Source: an uncultured Eubacteriales bacterium
GTDB taxonomy: Bacteria; Bacillota; Clostridia; Christensenellales; CAG-917
Direction of reading: 5' to 3'
NCBI GenBank assembly: GCA_900322215.1
Contig: ONYW01000014.1
Coordinates: 1-33,123 of the forward strand
DNA: 33,123 nucleotides
In this document: piece by piece, positions 21,397 to 30,672 of the stretch
Numbering within the stretch: the stretch's first letter is position 1
Layout of the letters: every line of letters begins with the position of its first letter
Program-made: the position numbers and the translations under genes
Notes under the pieces: generated by a model
Databases searched by the model: none
The model's input: only the letters and a program-made list of their open reading frames with translations
What the model was told of the DNA's origin: nothing

Positions 21397-23188
21397 ATTT
21401 TATTGGTTCGAAGTCGGCGGCACCATGCTTACAAAGCGGACACACAAAGTCTTCCGGCAGTTCATCGCCCTCATAGACGTATCCGCAGACTTTGCAGACG
21501 TAGCCTTTCTTGCCCTCCGTTTGCGGCTTCGGCTTGACGTTCTTTTGATAATAGGTGTAGGTCATCGTCTCTACGTTGTTGATGACGCGCGCCTCCGTGA
21601 CGGAGCATATAAACATGCCGTGCGTGCCGAGATCGAGATATTCCTCCACCTTCAAGGACATAAAGGAGTTGATATAGTGCGGAAGCACGGCAAGTCCGTT
21701 TGCGGAATGCGGGACGTTTTCGCACTCGGCAAATTTGTCCACGTTTCTGCCGCTCCTGAATCCGAAAGACTCGAACACTTTGAACGGAGCCTCGACGGAC
21801 AAGCAGTTGACGTTCATAATTCCCGTTTGTTTGATGACGTGATGAGAATAATTTTGCTTGTTGATGGTGACGGCAACGCGAGACGGGGTGTTTGTGACTT
21901 GCGTAACAGCATTGACGATGAGACCGTTGTCCTTTTCGCCGTCGTTTGACGTCACGACGTAGAGTCCGTAGCCGATGTTGAAGAGAGCCTTCTCGTCGTT
22001 TTTGACTTGCTTTATATCGTTTCTTGCGATGTACTCGGCGCAGAGTTCGTCGGCAAGTGCCTCGATCTCCTTCTTGCTCTCGTCGGAGAGTGCGCTCTTC
22101 AAATGTACGCCGTTTTCGCAATATTTCAAGTTCTTGCAATTTTCAAGCATACCCTTCATAACCTTGGTCGCCATTGGCGCCCAACTGCCGTTCTCCACAA
22201 AAGCTACCGTCTTGCCCCCGAAATTGCGCTCGCGAAGGTTTTCTATGAACGTGCGCATGAACGGGAAGATTTCCGCGTTGTAAGTCGTTGTGGCAAAGAC
22301 GATTTTGCCGTACCTGAACGCGTCTTCGACCGCCTCCGCCATGTCGCAACGGGCGAGGTCGGAGACTTCGACTCTCGGTGCGCCCTTGTCTTTGAGTTTT
22401 TTGGCGAGGAGTTCGACCGCCTCTTTCGTATGACCGTATACGGACGTGTAGGCGATGACTATGCCCTCCGTCTCCGTGCCGTAAGACGACCAGGTGTTGT
22501 AGAGCCCGAGGTAGTAGCCGAGGTTCTCGTCAAGAACGGGACCGTGGAGCGGGCAAATACGCTGTATGTCGAGGTTTGCGGCTTTCTTCAAGAGGAGCTG
22601 CACTTGCGCGCCGTATTTGCCTACTATGCCGAAGTAGTATCTTCTTGCTTCGCACGCCCAGTCTTCGTCCACGTCGAGAGCGCCGAATTTGCCAAAACCG
22701 TCCGCCGAGAAGAGAGTCTTTGAAAGCGCGTCGTACGTCACGATGACTTCCGGCCAATGCACCATAGGCGCGGTGACAAAGGTGAGTTCGTGCTTGCCGA
22801 GGGAGAGTTTGTCGCCCTCTCCGACAACGATACGGCGATCCGCAAAGTCCGTTCCGAAGAAGTTTTGCATCATTTGGAAGGCTTTGAGTGACGCGACAAC
22901 CGTGGCGTTTTCATAAACTTTCAAGAAGTTCGCAACGTTTGCGGAGTGATCGGGCTCCATGTGCTGAACGATGAGGTAGTCAGGTTTTTTGTTGCCGAGT
23001 GCCTTCTTTATGTTGTCAAGCCACTCGTGTTTAAATCTTGCTTCAACTGAATCCACGACTGCGATCTTGTCGTCCAAAATGACGTAGGAATTGTATGCCA
23101 TACCGTTTGGCACGTCGTACATACCCTCAAACAAATCTATGTCGTGGTCGTTTACGCCAACGTATTTTATATCGTCGGTGATTTTCAT
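21395..23188 (-). CDS. Flavodiiron protein with fused flavin-reductase and rubredoxin domains
   Basis: A 597-residue fusion. Order: metallo-beta-lactamase-like diiron domain (about 1-250) with ligands in HMEPDHSAN, MVHWPEV, FSADGFG and PLHGPVL; flavodoxin domain (about 252-400, FMN loop YTSVYGHTKEAV); a flavin-reductase-like domain (about 405-545, TPSRVAVTINKQNYSHHVIK); C-terminal rubredoxin (about 548-597, CKVCGYVYEG and CPLCKHG). The family reduces O2 to water or NO to N2O in the cytoplasm of anaerobes. Carrying both an FMN reductase-like and a rubredoxin module suggests it takes electrons from NAD(P)H with no separate carrier; that is inference. AAGGAG precedes the ATG. All diiron ligands seem intact. 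Confidence 0.93.
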   Translation of the reverse strand: MKITDDIKYVGVNDHDIDLFEGMYDVPNGMAYNSYVILDDKIAVVDSVEARFKHEWLDNIKKALGNKKPDYLIVQHMEPDHSANVANFLKVYENATVVASLKAFQMMQNFFGTDFADRRIVVGEGDKLSLGKHELTFVTAPMVHWPEVIVTYDALSKTLFSADGFGKFGALDVDEDWACEARRYYFGIVGKYGAQVQLLLKKAANLDIQRICPLHGPVLDENLGYYLGLYNTWSSYGTETEGIVIAYTSVYGHTKEAVELLAKKLKDKGAPRVEVSDLARCDMAEAVEDAFRYGKIVFATTTYNAEIFPFMRTFIENLRERNFGGKTVAFVENGSWAPMATKVMKGMLENCKNLKYCENGVHLKSALSDESKKEIEALADELCAEYIARNDIKQVKNDEKALFNIGYGLYVVTSNDGEKDNGLIVNAVTQVTNTPSRVAVTINKQNYSHHVIKQTGIMNVNCLSVEAPFKVFESFGFRSGRNVDKFAECENVPHSANGLAVLPHYINSFMSLKVEEYLDLGTHGMFICSVTEARVINNVETMTYTYYQKNVKPKPQTEGKKGYVCKVCGYVYEGDELPEDFVCPLCKHGAADFEPIK

Positions 23189-23225
23189 AATATATCTCCT
23201 TAAATTTGATTTTTAAAATAAGTTC

Positions 23226-23268
23226 AAAAACGGCGTTTTACCCCTATGTTTTGCGAGGATAAAACGCC
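23226..23268 (-). terminator. Terminator of tktN-tktC
   Basis: On the minus strand GGCGTTTTA...TAAAACGCC is a 9-bp stem with an 18-19 nt loop, followed by GTTTTTG, shortly after the tktC stop. Confidence 0.8.
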
Positions 23269-23275
23269 ATTTGCG

Positions 23276-24214
23276 TTATTTTCTGCTGATTGCTTCCTTT
23301 GCCGCGGAGACTATATCCGCCGTTGTCAAGCCGTAGACTTCGCTGAGATACGCGTTTTTTCCGACTTGTCCGAACTGGTCTTTTACGCCAACCATTTTGA
23401 GCGGTACCGGGCAGTTTTCGACAACGACTTCGGATACTGCGCTGCCCAAACCCCCGAACACGTTGTGGTTTTCGCAAGTGACGATGGCTCCCGTCTTCTT
23501 TGCCGCGGAGACGATAGCCGCTTTGTCGATAGGCTTCCAGGTGTGGATGTTGACGACCTTTGCGGATATGCCCTCTTCCTTCAAGAGGTCCGCCGCTTGG
23601 AGCGCGCGCTCGACCATGATACCGCTCGCGATGAGCGTCACGTCGTTGCCGTCCCTGAGTTCTATCGCCTTGCCGAGTTTGAAGTCGAGGGTGTCGTCGT
23701 ATATCTTTGCCGCTTTCTTTCTGAACATACGGATGTAGACCGCGGACGGATAGTTGACTATCTCGTCAAGCGCCTTTTCCATCATGGTGGCGTCCGTCGG
23801 CTCGAAGCAAACCATCTTCGGAATCGAGCGCATAATCGCCATATCTTCAAACGGCATGTGCGTACCGCCATTTGCCTCTGCCGCAACACCGGGTTCGGAG
23901 CCGACCATCTTGACGTTTAGTCCCGCGTATGCAACGGAAATAAAGATTTGGTCGAAGCACCTGCGCGTCGCGAACGGAGCAAAACTGTAGGTGAACGGGA
24001 TTTTGCCAAACGTGGACATGCCCGCCGCCATACCGATCATATTGGCTTCAGCGATACCGACGTTGAAGAATCTGTCCGGGAACTCCTGTTTGAAGACCTT
24101 GGTCGCGTGGCAACTCATGAGGTCGGCGTCGAGGACGACGATACGGTCGTCTTTCTTTGCGTATTCAACGAGTGCGGAAGCAAGGGTTTGTCTGATTTCT
24201 CTTTCGTCTGTCAT
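23276..24214 (-). CDS. tktC: Transketolase, C-terminal subunit
   Basis: A 312-residue protein equal to the pyrimidine-binding and C-terminal domains of transketolase. Motifs: DADLMSCHATKVFKQEFPDR, FNVGIAEANMIGMAAGMS (Glu that activates thiamine), ANGGTHMPFEDMAIMRSIP, and the C-terminal domain with CENHNVFGGLGSAVSE. It works with TktN to move two-carbon units in the non-oxidative pentose phosphate pathway. The ATG at 24214 overlaps the tktN stop (TAATG); the longer in-frame extension lies inside tktN. A DXP-synthase-like role is less likely because no such neighbours are seen. Confidence 0.93.
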   Translation of the reverse strand: MTDEREIRQTLASALVEYAKKDDRIVVLDADLMSCHATKVFKQEFPDRFFNVGIAEANMIGMAAGMSTFGKIPFTYSFAPFATRRCFDQIFISVAYAGLNVKMVGSEPGVAAEANGGTHMPFEDMAIMRSIPKMVCFEPTDATMMEKALDEIVNYPSAVYIRMFRKKAAKIYDDTLDFKLGKAIELRDGNDVTLIASGIMVERALQAADLLKEEGISAKVVNIHTWKPIDKAAIVSAAKKTGAIVTCENHNVFGGLGSAVSEVVVENCPVPLKMVGVKDQFGQVGKNAYLSEVYGLTTADIVSAAKEAISRK

Positions 24215-25032
24215 TATTCCGTCCTCCCTGTTTCCTTTCTCCACATCTCCTCGGAGATAGACATACTGTGGCAATTTGCCGCCGCCTCAGCAAAACTCGC
24301 GCCCTTGCCCTTCACCGTGTTGAGGACTATCATGTGCGCTTTGCCCTTGCAGGCTTTTGCGTTGTCGATGGCGTCGGAGATTTGGACTATATCGTTGCCG
24401 TCGATGTCTTGGACGTCAAATCCGAACGACTTCCACTTGTCGACAGGAGAGGCGATGTCGCAGATATCCGCGACTTTGCCGTCAAGTTGCATCTTGTTGT
24501 AGTCGAGCAAGACAATGAGGTTGTCGAGGTGGTGAGAACCCGCATACATGCTCGCTTCCCAAATTTGCCCCTCTTGGCTCTCGCCGTCGCCGATGATGCA
24601 ATAGATCGTGGCAGGATTGTGGTCGAGTCTTGCCGCCTCCGCCATACCGACTGCAACGGACAAGCCTTGCCCGAGAGACCCAGCCGTCATATCTATGCCG
24701 GGCGTCTTGTTCATATCGCAGTGAGAAGGAAGATTTGTACCGTTGAGGTTTAAGGTCTTCTCCCACTCTTTCGGGAAGAATCCGAGGTCGCCGAGCACCA
24801 CGTACATAGCGGGGCCCGCGTGTCCCTTGGACATAATGATACGATCTCTCTCATTCCACTTAGGATTTTTTGGATCGACGTTTGCCTTGTCATAATAAAT
24901 AACCGTCAGAGCATCCATCACGGACATAACGCCGCCGATATGACCGACGCCGAAGCGCCCTATCATCTCGATCGCGTCGTCACGGAGTTGTCTTGCTTTG
25001 GCGGTCAAAAACTCAAATTTTGAAGTTTCCAT
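24214..25032 (-). CDS. tktN: Transketolase, N-terminal subunit
   Basis: A 272-residue protein equal to the thiamine-diphosphate-binding domain. Motifs: GHIGGVMSVMDALTVIYYD, MSKGHAGPAMY, TAGSLGQGLSVAVGMA and GDGESQEGQIWEA...DYNK, the GDG-N cofactor motif. Split transketolases are common in Clostridia and archaea. AGGAGGAG precedes the ATG. First gene of the tktN-tktC pair. Confidence 0.95.
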   Translation of the reverse strand: METSKFEFLTAKARQLRDDAIEMIGRFGVGHIGGVMSVMDALTVIYYDKANVDPKNPKWNERDRIIMSKGHAGPAMYVVLGDLGFFPKEWEKTLNLNGTNLPSHCDMNKTPGIDMTAGSLGQGLSVAVGMAEAARLDHNPATIYCIIGDGESQEGQIWEASMYAGSHHLDNLIVLLDYNKMQLDGKVADICDIASPVDKWKSFGFDVQDIDGNDIVQISDAIDNAKACKGKAHMIVLNTVKGKGASFAEAAANCHSMSISEEMWRKETGRTE

Positions 25033-25055
25033 CTGCTCCTCCTACGATTGAGTTT

Positions 25056-25084
25056 AGTATAACATTTTTATTTTGCCATTTCAA
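25056..25084 (-). promoter_or_regulatory. Promoter of tktN-tktC
   Basis: On the minus strand: TTGAAA (25084-25079), 17 bp, TATACT (25061-25056). A 14-bp palindrome TTTGCGCGCGCAAA lies further upstream at 25139-25152. Confidence 0.75.
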
Positions 25085-25189
25085 GCAAATACACGAAGTG
25101 TAGATAAAGATATTTTATTACTTATATACACCTCTATATTTGCGCGCGCAAAAGCGCATAAAAAGTTGAATATTCCGCACACTACCTCC

Positions 25190-25648
25190 ATGAAAAACGC
25201 TATTTCAAAACAACTCTTTGTATGCTCTTTGCTCGTCGCGCTGACGCTTGCGCTCTGCGCACCGTTTGCCACGGCGTGGCAACCTGTCGCAAGCGCCGAG
25301 AGCGACGTCTACTCTATGTTAAACGACGAAGTCATAACCCTCTACGAGCGCGAGATCGCAGGAGAATCGGTCGTGACAAACCTCACAAACAAGACTATCT
25401 CTTCCCTTGCCGAAAAGAACGGCTTTTCCGTCAAAAAGGTGCAGGCACTCATCATACTCTCCGACTTGTCCGCCCGCGTCGGCGACAAAAAGACCTTTGT
25501 AGAACTTGCAAAACTCCCCGACCTCTCCCTCTTCGTCTTTGGCAAAAAGTGCGTGGACAAATACGCCAAACCCCTGCCGAAAGAAAGGCAAAACGAACTA
25601 AAAGAGATGTTTTTGAGTGCAGTGAAAAAGCCCACTCGCGATAAATAA
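25190..25648 (+). CDS. Small secreted protein of unknown function
   Basis: A 152-residue protein with a clear signal peptide: MKNAISK, a hydrophobic core (LFVCSLLVALTLALCAPFAT, about 9-28) and a likely type I cleavage site near SAES (about 38). The mature part of about 115 residues is helical, Lys/Glu-rich, with no recognised domain. Codon use matches the core genes. The start at 25190 is chosen because it begins the signal peptide, but no Shine-Dalgarno sequence precedes it, so the exact start is uncertain. It stands alone, divergent from tktN. Confidence 0.65.
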   Translation: MKNAISKQLFVCSLLVALTLALCAPFATAWQPVASAESDVYSMLNDEVITLYEREIAGESVVTNLTNKTISSLAEKNGFSVKKVQALIILSDLSARVGDKKTFVELAKLPDLSLFVFGKKCVDKYAKPLPKERQNELKEMFLSAVKKPTRDK

Positions 25649-25710
25649 CTCAAATTACCCACTATTTTCGACAATGATTGAGTAAATTTACCCATTGAAC
25701 TACTTGCGAG

Positions 25711-25729
25711 ATGTGTAATTTTTACACAT
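25711..25729. promoter_or_regulatory. Palindrome ATGTGTAA-ttt-TTACACAT
   Basis: Perfect 8-bp arms with a 3-nt centre in an otherwise empty interval, 63 nt after the secreted-protein gene. It may be a weak terminator or a protein site. Nothing else is seen in 25649-25825. Confidence 0.4.
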
Positions 25730-25825
25730 TTGCCGTCAAATCCTGTGAAAGCGCCAAGCAAAACGGCACTTAGGCCGTTGCTGAGTAGCTTATGGCTTTT
25801 CGCAATATTGCAAATCTATACTAAC

Positions 25826-25865
25826 AAAAAAAAACAAGTGGCGAGGCCTCACGGCACCGCCACTT
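25826..25865 (-). terminator. Terminator of the lipoprotein operon
   Basis: On the minus strand AAGTGGCG...CGCCACTT with an inner GTGCCGTGAGGC part, followed by G and nine T, just after the 89-residue gene. Confidence 0.85.
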
Positions 25866-25876
25866 TGAAAGTGTTT

Positions 25877-26146
25877 TCATTCATTAAACAATTCTTCAAA
25901 ACGGTCGAACAATTGTTCATAGTTTGGGATGGCTTCAATAGATTGCCCTCTATATGCGCTCAATTCATTCTCAAAATCAACACAATTTATACCTTTTTTC
26001 CGCAATAGTAGAATCATGTCTTCACAAAACATTCTGTGTTCAATTGCATCTGCATCAAAAATTGTTCCTATCGGTCTTTTTTTATCAAAACCAAATTCAT
26101 CGCGCAAAATATTCTCTAATGATCCTGCAATACCATGTCCATTCAT
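25877..26146 (-). CDS. Small hypothetical protein
   Basis: An 89-residue acidic protein with no signal peptide or membrane segment; not recognised. It begins MNGHGIAGSLENILRDEFGF and ends in an acidic helix (LFDRFEELFNE). AAGGAG lies 11 nt before the ATG, and the gene follows the lipoprotein gene by 23 nt, so it is probably co-transcribed. The two Cys residues are not arranged as a metal motif. Confidence 0.65.
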   Translation of the reverse strand: MNGHGIAGSLENILRDEFGFDKKRPIGTIFDADAIEHRMFCEDMILLLRKKGINCVDFENELSAYRGQSIEAIPNYEQLFDRFEELFNE

Positions 26147-26169
26147 CGTATTCGCATCTCCTTTGTTAG

Positions 26170-29100
26170 TTATATACTAATAGTACCATCTATACAATTA
26201 ATATTTATTGTTTTTGAATCCTTCCAAATTCTTTCTTTTTGTATTGAATTCCATTGTTCTTTTGTTCCACCATAGTTGATATTTGACAGACTCTTAATAT
26301 TAAAGAATGCGTCCTCCTCAATAATTTTTATACTAATTGGGATTACTATTGTGCTAAGATTTTCACAATCGCTGAACAGGTATCTAGAAATAATGGTAAC
26401 GCCACTAGAGATAGTGGCTGATGTTAAACTAGCACACCTACCAAACGCATGAGCATCTATTAATACAACGCTGTTTGGAATTGTTATGGATTTCAATCCG
26501 GTAAGGGCGAATGCGGATGCACCTATTGTTTTCACGCTGTTCGGGATTGTGATAGACGTCAATTCAGTGCAAGTATTGAATGCATCCGCACCTATGCTTG
26601 TCACGCTGCCATCTTTTGGTATCACGCTATTTGCAAATCCTTCAATAAGTGTTTTGCTGGCGGTTTCTATAATACAATTTCCATTAGAACTATAGACTGG
26701 ATTATCTTCATCAATAACAACTGATATATTGTTGCAATATTGAAATATCTGCCTTCCTAATTGACTTACATTTTTAGGAATTGTAATTTGTCTTAAACTT
26801 ATACAATTTCTAAATGCATTACTGTCTATATAATCAACATTATTTCCAATTGTAACTGATGAAAGTCTAACACAATCCATAAAAGCCATTTGCCCAACAC
26901 CTATTACATTCTCAGGAATCGTTATGGATTCCAAATACGTACATTCTTTAAATGCTTCAGAAAAAATAATTTTACAATTTTCGTTGATCCCACAGCCTAC
27001 AATTTGTTTGCTTTCTGCTTTGATAAGGACCATATATGGGTTATCACTATTTCCCGCATAAGAAGCGCCACCATATGACGCGGTAGAACGTATTCCACTG
27101 TAATAAAAGGCATAACCACTAATGCGGGTTATATTATTAGGAATTTCAAATGATTCTGGCAATGCACCAAACGCATAAGATCTTATACTTGTAACACTGC
27201 CATCATTTGGAATAATGCTATTTTTACATCCAAGTATCAATGCCTTACTCTCTGTTTCTATAAGACAATTCCCATTTGAATGATACATTGGGTTGCCTTC
27301 ATCTACTGTAATCGTTGATAATTTACTGCACTTACTGAACGCCGAAGGACCTATGCTTGTCACGCTATCAGGTATAGTGACGGACGTCAAACTAGTGCAA
27401 TCCTCGAATGCCCTACTTCCTATGCTTGTCACACTGTTTGGTATTGTGACAAACGTCAAGCCACTGCAACCGTAGAATGCATAATCTCCTATGCTTGTAA
27501 CACCGTCCGGAATGGTGACAGACGTCAAACCGCTGCAATTATAAAATGCATAATCTCCTATGCTTGTCACGCTGTTTGGTATTGTGACAGACGTCAAACA
27601 CACACAATCACGAAATGCATAATTTCCTATGCTTGTCACAAAATCAGGAATAACAACATTGGTGGTTGTTGTATCCTTGATACTTGTTATTTCACAGGAA
27701 TTTAAAGTTGATGTAAAGTTAAAAACATCCATTCCGTCACACAAACCCCATTTTGCAACAATGTTTGTGTCACAACCACCTACCGTATAGGTATACTCTA
27801 ACTCATCACTTATTTTCTCATCGCCGATATACCAACCATCAAACACGTAACCCAAATTTGGTGTTGCCGTGAGTGTACACTTTTCACCGCTAACATATTT
27901 GTCCGGTTGTGGAAAAGGCACATCAAGCACTATTGTAGCCGTTGAAGTCGTAAGGGTACTCCCCTCGTCTTGGTAGAAATATACAAAATATAGTTTTCCT
28001 TCGACCAACTCATATTCAAATGTTCTCAGTTCTTCAAAATTGTAAATCGTATTTGCATATGGGATATAGTGTCCGTCTTCATCATAAACACGCACCAATA
28101 CAGGCTTATTTACGACAATATAACTAATGATTGTATTATCTTCGCCATATAAAGTTTTGAGTGGATAAAGTGCATAGCAGTAATCCAAATAAACTTTATC
28201 TTCATATAACTTAACGTCAACCGTCTGTTCGCGAGCATGAATGTCTACAATCAAAGCACCTTTTCCTTTATACGCAACCCATTTTGCATACAAAGTTATA
28301 TCTACATTCGGTATAATTTCAAAATCATACACGTCACCTTTGCAATCTTTGTTGTCATACCAGCCTGCAAACACATAGCCTTCTTTCTTCGCATTGGACG
28401 GATAAGCGTATGTTGTGGTTGAATCATCGATGACTATATCGTCAATATCACCCGTTCCGCCGTTCAAATCAAAGTGGATTGTTCTTGTACCATGTGCTTC
28501 TCTACGCGTCTCTATGGTGCCAGCGCTTTCATTGCTATTCTCAACCGTGACTGAATATTTTATTTGTCTCCATTCTGCTTTTAAAGTAAGATTTCCAACC
28601 GTTTGCCAAATGCACTTTCCGGTTCCATCACATACTTTTGTGCCTGCATAATAATGGTCGCCGACAATTGTCCAACCTCTGAACTCATAACCATCTCTCG
28701 TTGGAATTGCCAATTGTTCGGTGCAGTCAAACGTAACTATTTGCATTTGTGTAGAGACCGTACCGCCATTTGCATCATACGTTATTTGTGATTTGATTGG
28801 ATCGCCGTCAGCATAAACTTTTATTGAAGTACAGTCCTTTGGCACCGGTTCGCCGATGGTTGCTCCAATGACGTTCCAACCATAGAAAGTATATCCATAA
28901 ATATTGTTTGACCCTATAGGTCCAACAAATCCTGCTCCATATTTGAAGAAATATATTTCAAAATTGTCGTCTTGAGTGAGGATTTTCCACGTATCATCAA
29001 TTTGCTCGCCTCTTTGGTCATATATGGTGACCTCAACCCAATACTTCTTGTAAATTTCAAGCGTATATGTTTTGATTTGTGTGCCGTCTGCGCTCTCAAC

Positions 29101-30576
29101 AACTATGTAAAAAATATTTGAACCGTCGTTTAAACTGCCCTCCTCTAACGTGGCTATCTTTGTGCGAATTTCGTTTTTGCCAAGTTTGTCAAAATAAAGC
29201 TTCCAAGTTGCTGTCGGACTGTTGATAATGATTTTATCGGACAAATCAACGTCTTCCGTCTCCGGCTCGACAATCATGACAATATTTTTGCCGTTTATTG
29301 TTGCACCATCAACTGAAGTGATTCTCAACTCGTCTGCTTTCCATTTTGCATAAAGTGTAATATCGGCAGTTACAACGTCGTTTTCAAAATCCCAAACAGC
29401 GGAATATTGCAAATCTTTGTACCAACCTGCAAATATATTCATCGTTTTTGTCGGTTGCGTTGGCGCAGACAATTTGTTGTTTTCAACGACTATTTGATCT
29501 GCAACGGCGCTACCGCCTTGGCTATCAAATTTTACCGTATATTTTGGTTGTTTTTCAGCATCAACAAATCCACATCGCGTGCATTGCCCATGACTATCAA
29601 AATCGTGCCCGAGCGCAGGAATCATCATGTGTTGAACCAAAATCTCGTTACACCTTGAACAATATACTGCATCTGTTAAGCCTTTGTTCGTGCAAGTCGG
29701 AGCTGTTCCATAATCAACGTATTCTATATGCCCCAATGCCTCAATGTCATCAAAAGCCTCTTCTCCACAGTCTTGGCAATATTTATGGCTTTGCCCTTTT
29801 TGAGTGCAAGTAGGTTCTGCTATTACCTCGCTATCTCCGAATGTATGATTTTTCTTTGGAACAGTTTGTTGTGCAATCAAGATTTCCCCACATCTCACAC
29901 AGTGTGTGCCGTCTGTTAGCCCTTCTTTTGCACATGTTGAATCAAACCCTTCGTCCACCACTTCATCGTGTCCCAATGGCTCTATTTTGACTTGATATTC
30001 TTTTCCGCAATCTAAACAAACTTTTTTACCAATACCTGCTTGTGTGCAAGTCGGCTCTTCGACAACAAACATTTCATCATCAAATCTATGGACGATAGCT
30101 GGCAATAATTCTTGAGGAATTAGTATTTCACCGCATCTTGAACAGTGCTGACCCTCTGTCAGTCCATCGGCTGTTTCCGTAGGCTCAACCGCGGAATCTG
30201 TGACAATACTATGCCCAAGTGCAGGAATTTCCTCGCTGTCGGCAAGTTTTTTGCCACATACGCTACATTTTGTTAACTGTGTATAACCTGCCTCGGTGCA
30301 CGTTGGTTCTTTTCTTTCCCTTACAACTATTTCCTTATGCCCACCAAGAGAAGGTATTTCTTCAACTTCAACGTAGCCGCAATCAATACATTTTCTCCCT
30401 CTTGATCCTGTTTCCGTACAAGTTGCTTCCTTGGCAACAATCCAATCGCTGAAATTGTGTTCGATAGATTGTTGATTTGAATTGCTGCTACAAGCAACAA
30501 GTGCAAATGCGAACAATACGGCAACTATGCCGACCAAAACAAGCAAACTAATGTGTCTTGTAAGAGATTTTTTCAT
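26170..30576 (-). CDS. Large BspA-like surface lipoprotein with cysteine-knuckle, InlB-type and LRR repeats
   Basis: A 1468-residue protein. The signal ends in lipobox LVAC with C29, so it is lipid-anchored outside the membrane. About residues 40-345 hold seven repeats of roughly 36 residues, most with EPTCTxxG, CxxCG and ALGH. Then come Listeria-Bacteroides (InlB B-type) repeats ending LYAKW or similar (about 350-420, 600-690, 720-790, 900-960) with a beta-rich stretch between. The last third is BspA-type LRR_5 repeats (SVTIPNSVTSIGDYAFYNCS pattern), over ten copies. Such proteins mediate adhesion in gut and oral bacteria. GAGGA precedes the ATG. Codon use is AT-richer than core genes. The promoter is at 30611-30639. 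Confidence 0.92.
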   Translation of the reverse strand: MKKSLTRHISLLVLVGIVAVLFAFALVACSSNSNQQSIEHNFSDWIVAKEATCTETGSRGRKCIDCGYVEVEEIPSLGGHKEIVVRERKEPTCTEAGYTQLTKCSVCGKKLADSEEIPALGHSIVTDSAVEPTETADGLTEGQHCSRCGEILIPQELLPAIVHRFDDEMFVVEEPTCTQAGIGKKVCLDCGKEYQVKIEPLGHDEVVDEGFDSTCAKEGLTDGTHCVRCGEILIAQQTVPKKNHTFGDSEVIAEPTCTQKGQSHKYCQDCGEEAFDDIEALGHIEYVDYGTAPTCTNKGLTDAVYCSRCNEILVQHMMIPALGHDFDSHGQCTRCGFVDAEKQPKYTVKFDSQGGSAVADQIVVENNKLSAPTQPTKTMNIFAGWYKDLQYSAVWDFENDVVTADITLYAKWKADELRITSVDGATINGKNIVMIVEPETEDVDLSDKIIINSPTATWKLYFDKLGKNEIRTKIATLEEGSLNDGSNIFYIVVESADGTQIKTYTLEIYKKYWVEVTIYDQRGEQIDDTWKILTQDDNFEIYFFKYGAGFVGPIGSNNIYGYTFYGWNVIGATIGEPVPKDCTSIKVYADGDPIKSQITYDANGGTVSTQMQIVTFDCTEQLAIPTRDGYEFRGWTIVGDHYYAGTKVCDGTGKCIWQTVGNLTLKAEWRQIKYSVTVENSNESAGTIETRREAHGTRTIHFDLNGGTGDIDDIVIDDSTTTYAYPSNAKKEGYVFAGWYDNKDCKGDVYDFEIIPNVDITLYAKWVAYKGKGALIVDIHAREQTVDVKLYEDKVYLDYCYALYPLKTLYGEDNTIISYIVVNKPVLVRVYDEDGHYIPYANTIYNFEELRTFEYELVEGKLYFVYFYQDEGSTLTTSTATIVLDVPFPQPDKYVSGEKCTLTATPNLGYVFDGWYIGDEKISDELEYTYTVGGCDTNIVAKWGLCDGMDVFNFTSTLNSCEITSIKDTTTTNVVIPDFVTSIGNYAFRDCVCLTSVTIPNSVTSIGDYAFYNCSGLTSVTIPDGVTSIGDYAFYGCSGLTFVTIPNSVTSIGSRAFEDCTSLTSVTIPDSVTSIGPSAFSKCSKLSTITVDEGNPMYHSNGNCLIETESKALILGCKNSIIPNDGSVTSIRSYAFGALPESFEIPNNITRISGYAFYYSGIRSTASYGGASYAGNSDNPYMVLIKAESKQIVGCGINENCKIIFSEAFKECTYLESITIPENVIGVGQMAFMDCVRLSSVTIGNNVDYIDSNAFRNCISLRQITIPKNVSQLGRQIFQYCNNISVVIDEDNPVYSSNGNCIIETASKTLIEGFANSVIPKDGSVTSIGADAFNTCTELTSITIPNSVKTIGASAFALTGLKSITIPNSVVLIDAHAFGRCASLTSATISSGVTIISRYLFSDCENLSTIVIPISIKIIEEDAFFNIKSLSNINYGGTKEQWNSIQKERIWKDSKTININCIDGTISI

Positions 30577-30610
30577 TTTAGATTCCTCTTTTTTTGTTCA
30601 TAATAAATAT

Positions 30611-30639
30611 ATTTTATGATACAAATATGTATCTGTCAA
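30611..30639 (-). promoter_or_regulatory. Lipoprotein promoter with operator palindrome in the spacer
   Basis: On the minus strand: TTGACA (30639-30634), 17 bp, TAAAAT (30616-30611). The spacer is almost entirely GATACA-aata-TGTATC (30618-30633), with perfect 6-bp arms. A protein bound there would block RNA polymerase; the divergent XRE gene is the obvious candidate. Confidence 0.75.
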
Positions 30640-30660
30640 GATAGACGCGATACTTTTTTG

Positions 30661-30666
30661 TATAAT
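30661..30666 (+). promoter_or_regulatory. -10 element of the XRE gene, leaderless geometry
   Basis: TATAAT followed by 6 nt and then the ATG at 30673. No good -35 box and no Shine-Dalgarno sequence are visible, so the transcript probably begins at the start codon. Confidence 0.55.
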
Positions 30667-30672
30667 CGGTGT

